A stretch of 64,000 nt of DNA from Bacteroidota bacterium (GTDB lineage: Bacteria > Bacteroidota > Bacteroidia > Bacteroidales > UBA4417). The DNA lies in NCBI GenBank assembly GCA_022711175.1, contig JAKLFM010000004.1, forward strand, positions 1 through 64,000, in the 5' to 3' direction. Below, one piece after another: positions 8,264 to 15,796 of this stretch (positions are counted from its first letter, which is position 1; each line of letters opens with the position of its first letter). The notes under the pieces are model-generated. The model was not told where the DNA came from and did not search any database. It saw nothing but the letters and a program-made list of their open reading frames with translations. The translations under genes and the position numbers were made by a program.

Positions 8264-8749
8264 CTACGACATTTCATCAGCAATCTGCAGCATTCCGTCA
8301 AAGGGTGGAATTTCGTTCAGGAAAACATACAGGCGGTTCTCAAAGTCGATGCGGCAGCAGTAATGCTCAAGCCCGTTGGTGACAAGGAACAGAGGCGCTT
8401 TGATAGTGAGGTTGTAGCGGGCTGCCTGGTCAAAAACAGATTCACTGATCTTTACACCCGGCGCTTTGCATTCGGCCAGTAAAAGCGGGCGGATATTACG
8501 ATCGAAAACCACCAGATCGAAACGCTTTACCAGCTTATTTACTTCCAGTTTTTTCTCTATAGCTATCAGGTTCGCCGGAACTGATTTTTGAGAAAGCAAA
8601 TAAGCACTAACATGTTGTCTCACCCATTCTTCGGGGGTTAATATAATATACCTGTGCCTGATGAAATCATACACTTCGGTCCTGCCGTTGCTTTCACGCA
8701 ACGAAAGCGCTGCGTCCGGCAAATTCAAGGGCGGGTAAGGCGACTGCAT
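8264..8749 (-). CDS. HsdR N-terminal domain-like (PD-(D/E)XK) protein
   Basis: A 161-residue stand-alone protein resembling the N-terminal nuclease domain of type I restriction subunit R. The core RFDLVVFDRNIRPLLLAECKA gives D at the strand end and an E-C-K signature in place of ExK. There is no helicase or specificity subunit nearby, so it is not a restriction system. Stand-alone copies of this domain are common housekeeping genes in Bacteroidota and often lie near holA, as here. I prefer the start MQSPYPPLNLP at 8749; a longer frame adds 22 residues that overlap the divergent promoter. True nuclease activity is unproven. Confidence 0.75.
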   Translation of the reverse strand: MQSPYPPLNLPDAALSLRESNGRTEVYDFIRHRYIILTPEEWVRQHVSAYLLSQKSVPANLIAIEKKLEVNKLVKRFDLVVFDRNIRPLLLAECKAPGVKISESVFDQAARYNLTIKAPLFLVTNGLEHYCCRIDFENRLYVFLNEIPPFDGMLQIADEMS

Positions 8750-8802
8750 GATAATTTGACCTTTTGGATGTTCAGGCACACGCAAAGATGGCATAAAAAA
8801 GC

Positions 8803-8810
8803 TAAATTTG
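8803..8810 (+). promoter_or_regulatory. -7 element (TAAATTTG) of the AMP nucleosidase gene
   Basis: A perfect TAnnTTTG match, 20 bases before the ATG at 8831. It also supports that ATG over the longer open frame that starts at 8654. Confidence 0.55.
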
Positions 8811-8830
8811 CCCACATCAAATGCGATTTC

Positions 8831-9601
8831 ATGAAGACAAAACAGGATATTGTTGAAAACTGGCTACCCCGATATACCGGTACCCAACTTGATGAATTTG
8901 GAAACTATATTTTACTCACCAATTTTAGTAGCTACCTTGAAGAGTTTGCTGCCATCAACAATGTGGAAATCAAAGGTATAGGCCGTTCGATGCCGAGTGC
9001 TACCGCCGGTCAGATCACCATGATAAATTTTGGAATGGGAAGCGCCAATGCAGCCACTATCATGGATCTGCTGAGTGCAATCCAGCCAAAAGCCGTCCTT
9101 TTCCTTGGCAAATGTGGCGGATTGAAACACCGCAGTCAGCTTGGTGACCTTATTCTGCCAATAGCGGCCATTCGTGGCGAAGGGACTTCTGATGACTATT
9201 TCCCTCCCGAAATACCGGCACTGCCGGCGTTCAGCCTTCAAAAAGCCATCTCAACCACTATTCGTGATTTTAACCGTGATTACTGGACGGGAACAGTTTA
9301 TACCACCAACCGAAGGGTTTGGGAATATGATGAGCATTTTAAAGATTACCTTCGCGAAACCCATGCCATTGGCATCGATCTTGAAACCGCCACCATCTTC
9401 ATTGTCGGGTTTGCCAACGAAATTCCTACCGGTGCCTTGCTTCTTGTTTCGGATCAACCGATGATTTCGGCCGGTATAAAAACCGAAAAAAGCGACCAGA
9501 TGGTTACTGAGAATTTTGTTTCCGACCACCTGAAGATTGGTATCGAATCGCTTAAACAACTTATCGAAAAACGACTCACCGTTAAGCATCTGCGTTTTTA
9601 A
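8831..9601 (+). CDS. amn: AMP nucleosidase
   Basis: A 256-residue enzyme of the short AMP nucleosidase type, which splits AMP into adenine and ribose 5-phosphate. It opens MKTKQDIVENWLPRYTG, characteristic of this family in Bacteroidota. The nucleoside phosphorylase-like core follows: GMGSANAATIMDLL, FLGKCGGLKHRSQLGDLILP, and IGIDLETATIF, which contains the substrate-binding Glu. The start at 8831 follows a TAAATTTG promoter element. The holA gene starts 14 bases after the stop. The adenine made could be used by the adenine deaminase at 28140-29771. Confidence 0.9.
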   Translation: MKTKQDIVENWLPRYTGTQLDEFGNYILLTNFSSYLEEFAAINNVEIKGIGRSMPSATAGQITMINFGMGSANAATIMDLLSAIQPKAVLFLGKCGGLKHRSQLGDLILPIAAIRGEGTSDDYFPPEIPALPAFSLQKAISTTIRDFNRDYWTGTVYTTNRRVWEYDEHFKDYLRETHAIGIDLETATIFIVGFANEIPTGALLLVSDQPMISAGIKTEKSDQMVTENFVSDHLKIGIESLKQLIEKRLTVKHLRF

Positions 9602-9615
9602 TACTTTTTGCCTGG

Positions 9616-10635
9616 ATGAAAGTTACGGTAAACCAGCTTTTTAAAGATCTCAAGGCACACAAGTATCAGCCTGTTTACCTCATTCACGGCGAGGAGCCCT
9701 ACTACATTGATTTAGTCACCGATTTTGTTGAACAAAACATACTGGCAAGTCCCGAAAAAGAATTTAACCAGGTGATTGTTTACGGGCGCGATGTAAACAC
9801 CCAACAGGTTGTAAATCAATGCAAAGCATACCCAATGATGGGTAACCTACAGGTAGTAATATTGCGCGAGGCACAGGACATGGATTTGCGCAAAGGTGAA
9901 AATTACAAACCCATGCTGGCTTATATGCAAAGTTCTTCGCCGCATACCATGCTCGTAATTGGTTTTAAGTACAAAAAGCCGCCCGCCGAATGGATTAAAT
10001 ATGCTGATAAGGCTGCAAACTGTACTTTGGTAGAATCGCCAAAACTTGCTGATTACAAGCTCAATGAGTGGATAGCTGAGAGAGTAAAAGAGCAGGGATA
10101 TTCCATTACTTCGAAAGCCTGTAATATGTTATCGGAATTTCTTGGCAATGACCTCGAAAAAATTGTGAATGAACTTGGCAAACTCTTTATCAATCACGAT
10201 AAAGAAAAACCTATATCCGAAAATATCATTGAAAAATATATTGGTATAAGCAAAGATTACAATTCTTTCGAACTGATTAATGCCATAGCTGCCCGTGATG
10301 TTTCAAAAGCCCACCGCATAGTTTTTCATTTCGCCGATAATCCCAAGGAAAACCCCATCTTTAAGATCATCCCCATATTGCAGGGTTTCTTTACAAAAAT
10401 TCTGCTGTACCATTCGCTGCCCGACAAAGGCCATGGCAATCCCGAAAAAGCTCTTAGGGTTTATTCCGGCGCGCTTCAGCAATACGTGAATGCTTCAAGG
10501 CTCTACTCGCCAGGGCAATGTATCAAGGCTATATCGCTGTTGCGAACATATGCCGCGCGGGCTGTAGGGATCGAAAACAGCAGCACCGAAACACCTGAAC
10601 TGCTTAAAGAACTGGTGTTCAGGATAATGAATTAA
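9616..10635 (+). CDS. holA: DNA polymerase III subunit delta
   Basis: A 339-residue clamp-loader subunit that opens the sliding clamp for loading onto DNA. The N-terminal part PVYLIHGEEPYYIDLVTDFVE is the typical family opening, and LSEFLGNDLEKIVNELGKL (about residues 174-192) is the conserved helix of the lid region. The Walker A motif is absent, as expected for delta. It is linked to the AMP nucleosidase gene and probably co-transcribed. Confidence 0.93.
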   Translation: MKVTVNQLFKDLKAHKYQPVYLIHGEEPYYIDLVTDFVEQNILASPEKEFNQVIVYGRDVNTQQVVNQCKAYPMMGNLQVVILREAQDMDLRKGENYKPMLAYMQSSSPHTMLVIGFKYKKPPAEWIKYADKAANCTLVESPKLADYKLNEWIAERVKEQGYSITSKACNMLSEFLGNDLEKIVNELGKLFINHDKEKPISENIIEKYIGISKDYNSFELINAIAARDVSKAHRIVFHFADNPKENPIFKIIPILQGFFTKILLYHSLPDKGHGNPEKALRVYSGALQQYVNASRLYSPGQCIKAISLLRTYAARAVGIENSSTETPELLKELVFRIMN

Positions 10636-10749
10636 GGAGACATATCATAGTGTTCAATGTTTGAACTCTACTATCTGTTTCCAGGTTTCGGCCACTCCAC
10701 TGAACTTTTTCCAACGATTTGAGTTTAAAGTGCACTCATTATAAATTTC

Positions 10750-11424
10750 ATGCATACAACCCCAAAAAAGCCTGCCGTTAAACTTACCGAGGTAAAAATA
10801 ACATCGAATGTTGAGATCGCACCGTCGGTTTTCCTTCTGTCGTTCATGCGCGATTTTTCATTTAACGCCGGGCAGGTACTTGGCATTACAAACGACCCGT
10901 CCGAAGACGCCCGCTTATACAGCATTGCAAGCGGTGAAAACGATCCTGAAATCAGTATTCTGTATAATATTAAACCAGGCGGCAAGCTTACACCTCCGCT
11001 ATCGCACCTCATTCCCGGAAATTCATTGTGGATAACCGCACCTTTCGGTAGTTTTGCTGCCGACAATAAACCCGCTTACTGGATTGCCGCAGGCACCGGC
11101 ATAGCACCGTTCCTCAGCATGTTCCTTTCGGGATATGGCAACGATAATATTCTTATTCATGGCGGCCGTGCCATTGAGTCGTTCTATTTCAGTGACAAAT
11201 TCATTCCCGCGCTCGGAAGTAACTATATCAGGTGTAGTACTGTAGTATCCCTGAATGGCATTTATCACGGCAGGGTGACCACCTATCTCGAAAACATTAA
11301 CGACCTGCCGCCCGATCGAAAATACTACCTGTGCGGAAGCGCCGAGATGGTGGTTGACTGCAGGGAAATACTGCTTTTAAAAGGAATTCCATTTAACAAC
11401 ATTGTTGCCGAAATTTATTTCTGA
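10750..11424 (+). CDS. FAD/NAD(P)-binding oxidoreductase (ferredoxin reductase type)
   Basis: A 224-residue protein of the ferredoxin-NADP+ reductase fold. The FAD site is ARLYSIASG (RxYS, about residues 52-60) and the nucleotide site begins GTGIAPFLSMF (about 116-126), ending with YYLCGSAEMV (about 193-202) and the C-terminal EIYF. No iron-sulfur cysteine cluster is fused, so it needs a separate electron carrier. No partner gene is adjacent, so the carrier is unknown. Confidence 0.85.
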   Translation: MHTTPKKPAVKLTEVKITSNVEIAPSVFLLSFMRDFSFNAGQVLGITNDPSEDARLYSIASGENDPEISILYNIKPGGKLTPPLSHLIPGNSLWITAPFGSFAADNKPAYWIAAGTGIAPFLSMFLSGYGNDNILIHGGRAIESFYFSDKFIPALGSNYIRCSTVVSLNGIYHGRVTTYLENINDLPPDRKYYLCGSAEMVVDCREILLLKGIPFNNIVAEIYF

Positions 11425-11432
11425 TATGCTGT

Positions 11433-11440
11433 TATATTTG
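11433..11440 (+). promoter_or_regulatory. -7 element (TATATTTG) of rlmN
   Basis: A perfect TAnnTTTG match between the reductase stop and rlmN, 18 bases before the ATG at 11459. Confidence 0.45.
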
Positions 11441-11458
11441 TCGCTGTAAATAAACCTG

Positions 11459-12520
11459 ATGAATTCAACAGGCAATCTTCCCGACAAAACAGGCCTTCTT
11501 GGCAAAACGCCCGAAGAACTGAAAGCTATTGCCCTAAACCTGGGATTACCTGCTTTTACCGGCAGCCAGGTTGCTTACTGGTTGTATAAAACCGGCGTCA
11601 GGTCGTTCGACGAGATGACTAATCTTTCGAAACAGGCTCGTAACCTGCTTAACGAGAATTATTCCATGGGAATCAATGAGCCTGTGAATGTTCAGGTTTC
11701 AGCTGACGGCACCAAAAAGTACCTCTTCGGAACCCGCGGCGGAAAATTCATCGAAACAGCATACATCCCCGATGAAAAGCGACATACACTATGTGTTTCG
11801 TCGCAGGTGGGATGCAAAATGGGATGCCTGTTCTGTATGACGGGCAAGCAGGGATTTCAGGCTCATCTTACTGCCGGCGAAATTCTTAACCAGTTACGCA
11901 GCATCCCCGAACGAAGCCTGATCACAAATGTTGTATTCATGGGCATGGGTGAGCCTTTTGATAATCTTGATGCGGTTATGCAGGCTCAGGAAGTGCTTAC
12001 TGCCGAATATGGCTTTGCCCTCAGTGTGCGGAAGGTCACCGTTTCGACCATAGGCATAGTTCCCGGCATGGATTATTTTCTGAAAAACAGCAAATGCAAC
12101 CTTGCGGTAAGCCTGCACTCTCCTTTCGACGATGAAAGGCGCAGGCTGATGCCGATTCAGCATGTATATCCCATCAAAGATGTGATTGATACCATCAACC
12201 GGGCCGATTTGGGGAAATATCGACGTGTTTCGATGGAATACATTGTTTTTAAAGATGTTAATGATACTCCGAGGCATGTAAAAGAACTTGCACGCCTGCT
12301 CAACAAAACCCGCTGCCGCATCAACCTCATCAGGTTTCACAAAGTACCGGGCGTACCTCTCGAGGGCAGCAGTGAAGAAAGGATACTGGCTTTTCAGCGT
12401 GCCCTTAACGACAAAGGCATCACAACTACCCTTAGAGCATCGCGCGGCCTCGACATTGAAGCAGCTTGCGGACTGCTTTCGACAAAAGCACTCGTTAAAA
12501 AGGAAATTACGGACTACTGA
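11459..12520 (+). CDS. rlmN: 23S rRNA (adenine(2503)-C2)-methyltransferase
   Basis: A 353-residue radical SAM enzyme that methylates C2 of A2503 in 23S rRNA and can also act on A37 of some tRNAs. The cluster-binding CxxxCxxC is C119, C123 and C126 (GCKMGCLFC). C112 and C337 (in LDIEAACGLL) correspond to the pair of catalytic cysteines used in the ping-pong mechanism. GMGEPFDNLD is the SAM-binding motif. Length is normal. Confidence 0.95.
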   Translation: MNSTGNLPDKTGLLGKTPEELKAIALNLGLPAFTGSQVAYWLYKTGVRSFDEMTNLSKQARNLLNENYSMGINEPVNVQVSADGTKKYLFGTRGGKFIETAYIPDEKRHTLCVSSQVGCKMGCLFCMTGKQGFQAHLTAGEILNQLRSIPERSLITNVVFMGMGEPFDNLDAVMQAQEVLTAEYGFALSVRKVTVSTIGIVPGMDYFLKNSKCNLAVSLHSPFDDERRRLMPIQHVYPIKDVIDTINRADLGKYRRVSMEYIVFKDVNDTPRHVKELARLLNKTRCRINLIRFHKVPGVPLEGSSEERILAFQRALNDKGITTTLRASRGLDIEAACGLLSTKALVKKEITDY

Positions 12521-12534
12521 TCGGCATACTTTAT

Positions 12535-12542
12535 TATCTTTG
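12535..12542 (+). promoter_or_regulatory. -7 element (TATCTTTG) of the receiver-Hpt gene
   Basis: A perfect TAnnTTTG match, 31 bases before the ATG at 12574 and just after the rlmN stop. Confidence 0.45.
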
Positions 12543-12573
12543 ACGCCAAATAATTGTTGTTTATCAACTATTC

Positions 12574-13344
12574 ATGATCCAGAATAATCGTATTATCGTT
12601 GTTGAGGATTCGGAAGCTGACCGCTTGCTCTTTACCAAATATCTTCATCAACTGGGTTACGAAGCTCTTTGTTTTAAACACGGCAAAGAACTAATTGATG
12701 CAATCGTCAACCTGCCATCGTCAGTTATTCTTATGGATGTTGAACTGCCTTTTCTCACCGGATTAGAGACCAGTAAGCATATCCGCGAATTTTGCGAAGG
12801 CAATGGGAGGCGTTTTGTTATCATTGGTATTACAGGGCACGAAGCAGTTGAAATAGCCGATGAGATTGCTGTTTCGGGTTTTGACGATTGCTTGCACAAG
12901 CCTGTATCGCGCAAAGACCTGGAAACTAAGCTGCATCAGTATATACAGAAATCGGCATTTTGCCAGGCCGAAAACCATTTGGAAAACACAAATTCATCAG
13001 GCCAGCTTTATTCGCTCGAAAGGCTCGAAACCGACGACCAGGAGTTTATACGGTCGATTGTACGGATGTTTTGCGACAGCACGCCGGAGTTTATCAGTAA
13101 CATTAAAGTTGCTTATGAGCAGCGCGACTGGGAGACCATTCGCCAGGTGGCTCACAAACTTAAACCACATTATCTCTTCTTTTCCATCGACGGCGTTTCG
13201 GAGATTCTTCATACCATCGAAGAGTTGGCCCGTGCCGGAAAGGATGACATAAGGTTGCCCGAAATGCTTGAATGTGTTGAGCGTACAAGCAGAATCGTGA
13301 TAAAACAAATGGAACAGAACATCATGTCGGGCAGCGAAAGCTAA
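12574..13344 (+). CDS. Response regulator receiver fused to an Hpt domain
   Basis: A 256-residue protein. The receiver domain covers about residues 5-125 with acidic pair E11/D12, phospho-acceptor D55 (ILMDVELP), T87 and K109. A linker leads to an Hpt domain (about 145-250) with phospho-acceptor H194 in VAHKLKPH. Such a protein can pass phosphate between its own Asp and His or to other partners in a phosphorelay. No DNA-binding output domain and no histidine kinase are present in the window, so its partners must lie elsewhere. Confidence 0.88.
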   Translation: MIQNNRIIVVEDSEADRLLFTKYLHQLGYEALCFKHGKELIDAIVNLPSSVILMDVELPFLTGLETSKHIREFCEGNGRRFVIIGITGHEAVEIADEIAVSGFDDCLHKPVSRKDLETKLHQYIQKSAFCQAENHLENTNSSGQLYSLERLETDDQEFIRSIVRMFCDSTPEFISNIKVAYEQRDWETIRQVAHKLKPHYLFFSIDGVSEILHTIEELARAGKDDIRLPEMLECVERTSRIVIKQMEQNIMSGSES

Positions 13345-13385
13345 TGGCAATCTATTTCCATCCACACATTTATACATAATCATGT

Positions 13386-13400
13386 CAGGCCTTCGGCCTG
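13386..13400. repeat. Short perfect hairpin CAGGCC-TTC-GGCCTG
   Basis: Six-base arms around a TTC loop lie between the receiver-Hpt and MATE genes. There is no T-tract, so it is not a standard terminator. It may be a REP-like hairpin or a transcript-end stabiliser; one copy is not enough to decide. Confidence 0.4.
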
Positions 13401-13419
13401 CTGAAATTCCAATTGATCC

Positions 13420-14772
13420 ATGAAAAACCTTACCGAAGGTAACAGCGGCAAACTTATACTGCAATTCGCGGTGCCTATGCTCATCGGCAATGTTTTTCAG
13501 CAGATGTATAACATTATTGACAGCATCGTTGTTGGCCGCTATGTGGGCAAGGAAGCGCTTGCGGCAGTTGGAGCTTCGTTTCCGCTGATTTTTATGCTTG
13601 TGTCTTTTGTGATCGGCATTTCGATGGGTTCAACCATTATGATTGCCCAGTATTTCGGCGCCAAAGACTTGCGCAATGTAAAGCGGACCATGGATACGAT
13701 GTATGTTTTCCTGTTCTTTGCTTCTATAGCGCTTACAGTGTTGGGAATCTTGCTGAGCACACCGATCTTCAGGCTAATTAACCTTCCCGATGATGTTATG
13801 CCACAGGCTGTTACATATTTCAACATCTATCTCACCGGAATGGTTTTCTTTTTCGGTTTTAACGGTATTTCGGCAGTGCTAAGGGGGTTGGGCGACAGCA
13901 AAACGCCCTTGTATTTCCTGATCATTTCAACAATTATGAACGGGATTCTCGCTGTACTTTTTGTCGGCGTTTTCAAGTGGGGAGTTGCAGGTTCGGCATG
14001 GGCTACGGTAATTGCCCAAGCCGGTGCCTTTATAACCGGGATCATCTACCTTAACCGTACTCATGAAATAGTACAGTTGAAATCGTGGAGGCTTGAGTTC
14101 GACCGAAAGCTATTTAAGACAAGCCTGAAAATTGGCCTTCCGCAAGGCCTGCAGCAAACCTTTGTTTCGATCGGCATGCTCGCTGTAATAAGGTTCGTAA
14201 ACGGTTTTGGCACCAATGCAATTGCGGCATACAGCGTTGCCGGGCGCATTGACTCGCTGGCAGGTATGCCTGCTATGAACTTTGCTGTTGCACTTTCAAC
14301 TTTCGTGGGCCAGAATCTCGGCGCTAATAAGCCCGAAAGGGTAAAACAGGGATTAAATGCAACACTGAACATGTCGGCTGCGCTGGCACTGGCTACATCT
14401 ATCGTTGTAATTCTTTTGCGAAAGCCCCTCATGCTCATATTTACAAGCGACCAGGCAGTTGTGGAACTCGGCGCCCAGTACCTCATCATAGTTGCATCGG
14501 CTTACCTGCTCTTCTCTACCATGTTTGTGGTGGGAGGTGTAATGCGCGGCGCAGGCGACACGCTTATCCCTATGTTTATCAGTCTTTTATCGTTGTGGCT
14601 TGTGCGTATTCCCTTTACCTGGTTTTTGTCGCACAAAATGGGCGTAACCGGTATTTGGTGGGCAATACCTATCTCATGGGCTATTGGCGTTACACTTTCA
14701 TACCTCTATTATCTGAAAGGAAACTGGCGTAAAAAAACTGTCGTACGGTATAGTGAGATTAATGAATCCTGA
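13420..14772 (+). CDS. MATE family efflux transporter
   Basis: A 450-residue inner-membrane protein with about twelve hydrophobic segments. The opening GNSGKLILQFAVPMLIGN and the MYNIIDSIVVGRYVGKEALAAVG stretch split over residues 24-46 are typical of the MATE/NorM-like group, and the second half repeats the pattern (QGLQQTFVSIG, then MPAMNFAVALSTFVGQNLGA over about 284-303). It exports drugs or metabolites using a sodium or proton gradient; the substrate cannot be read. It ends three bases before the convergent YD-repeat gene. Confidence 0.92.
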   Translation: MKNLTEGNSGKLILQFAVPMLIGNVFQQMYNIIDSIVVGRYVGKEALAAVGASFPLIFMLVSFVIGISMGSTIMIAQYFGAKDLRNVKRTMDTMYVFLFFASIALTVLGILLSTPIFRLINLPDDVMPQAVTYFNIYLTGMVFFFGFNGISAVLRGLGDSKTPLYFLIISTIMNGILAVLFVGVFKWGVAGSAWATVIAQAGAFITGIIYLNRTHEIVQLKSWRLEFDRKLFKTSLKIGLPQGLQQTFVSIGMLAVIRFVNGFGTNAIAAYSVAGRIDSLAGMPAMNFAVALSTFVGQNLGANKPERVKQGLNATLNMSAALALATSIVVILLRKPLMLIFTSDQAVVELGAQYLIIVASAYLLFSTMFVVGGVMRGAGDTLIPMFISLLSLWLVRIPFTWFLSHKMGVTGIWWAIPISWAIGVTLSYLYYLKGNWRKKTVVRYSEINES

Positions 14773-14775
14773 TTC

Positions 14776-15657
14776 CTACCTGTACTCATACCTGATCCTG
14801 TAATCCTGCGGTGCGCGGTACGAAGAGCCTGCAATATTAACCGAAGAAGTCAGCAAACGTCCCTGCTCATCGTAAGTACGTTGCAAACGGCTTACAGGCT
14901 GATCGGTTTCATCCTTCTCCTCCTGCACCAGCAACCTTCCGTTTTCATCGTGTTGCAGGTTAGTAAAAGTAATACCCGAAACCGTTTCGGTTTTCAACAA
15001 TTCAAGTTCACCTGTTTCAGCATAGGTAAAAATGTTTCTCTCAACAAGGTTCCCTTCGCTGTTATAGCGCTTCGACAATGACTGCCGCCCGTTTTCATCA
15101 TATTCATTTACAATACTATAGCTTCCATCCGGGAGTTCCCCTTCTTCTTCAACCAAGTGGTTATCAGCATCAAAGGTGTAGTTAACTTCTTCGGTTTTGT
15201 CACCTGAAGTATATGTTTTTTGTGTAACGAGGTTGCCTTTGTCATATACAAACTCGGTGCGGGTTTCTTCCTCGCCATCGCTGTCGAGTGTACGTTTAAC
15301 CAGTGTTCTGCCATTCTCATCGCGTACAAACTCAGTTACATCGCAGGTTTCATCCTGATAATGAAGCAGTTCCCTTGACAAACGTCCTTGTTCATCATAT
15401 TCCATACTGCGGTGCTCCGAAATCATGCCGTCGCCTTCGGTCAGAATTTCTTCCACAACCCTGTTCTGATCATCATAACGATACGTAAACCGGTGCTGCA
15501 ACGAGCCATCTTCCATATAAGTTTCTTCGCTGAGCGGAAATCCCGCCTCATTGAGTTCAATCTTCTGGTAGAGGAATTCTTTCTCACGAATTTCCTCTTC
15601 TTCAAGACCTTGCGTTATTACAGCGCGCCATGCGATTGTGGTTCGAACTTCAGGCAT
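14776..15657 (-). CDS. Short acidic YD (RHS-like) repeat protein
   Basis: A 293-residue protein with no signal peptide and a strongly acidic composition. From about residue 45 to the end it holds tandem beta-hairpin repeats with YD and DENGR motifs (RYDDQNRVVEE, EYDEQGRLSRE, EYDENGRQS, TYDEQGRLL). This is the RHS/YD-repeat pattern, but it lacks a secretion signal, an RHS core hallmark and any toxin tip, so it is not an obvious polymorphic toxin. I choose the start at 15657 because it follows a TAGTTTTG promoter at 15686-15679; the longer frame to 15720 would include the promoter. Confidence 0.75.
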   Translation of the reverse strand: MPEVRTTIAWRAVITQGLEEEEIREKEFLYQKIELNEAGFPLSEETYMEDGSLQHRFTYRYDDQNRVVEEILTEGDGMISEHRSMEYDEQGRLSRELLHYQDETCDVTEFVRDENGRTLVKRTLDSDGEEETRTEFVYDKGNLVTQKTYTSGDKTEEVNYTFDADNHLVEEEGELPDGSYSIVNEYDENGRQSLSKRYNSEGNLVERNIFTYAETGELELLKTETVSGITFTNLQHDENGRLLVQEEKDETDQPVSRLQRTYDEQGRLLTSSVNIAGSSYRAPQDYRIRYEYR

Positions 15658-15678
15658 TTTTATTGATATTATGATGCG

Positions 15679-15686
15679 CAAAACTA
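15679..15686 (-). promoter_or_regulatory. -7 element (TAGTTTTG) of the YD-repeat gene
   Basis: On the minus strand this is a perfect TAnnTTTG motif, 21 bases upstream of the ATG at 15657, and it decides the start of that gene. Confidence 0.5.
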
Positions 15687-15796
15687 ATAAATAAGGTGAA
15701 AGCAGGAGTGACAGAAACATGGATTGCTGCTTAATGGCGTTTGCGCTTTGTTATTACCTTTACAACTTCACAGAAAAAAAACGCTTCAGGCATATC

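Noticed and set aside
8264-8749. Remnant of a type I restriction system
   Set aside because: No helicase part, no hsdM or hsdS genes, and solo copies of this domain are frequent in the phylum.
14776-15657. Polymorphic toxin with RHS repeats
   Set aside because: No toxin domain, no immunity gene, no secretion signal and a size far below RHS toxins.
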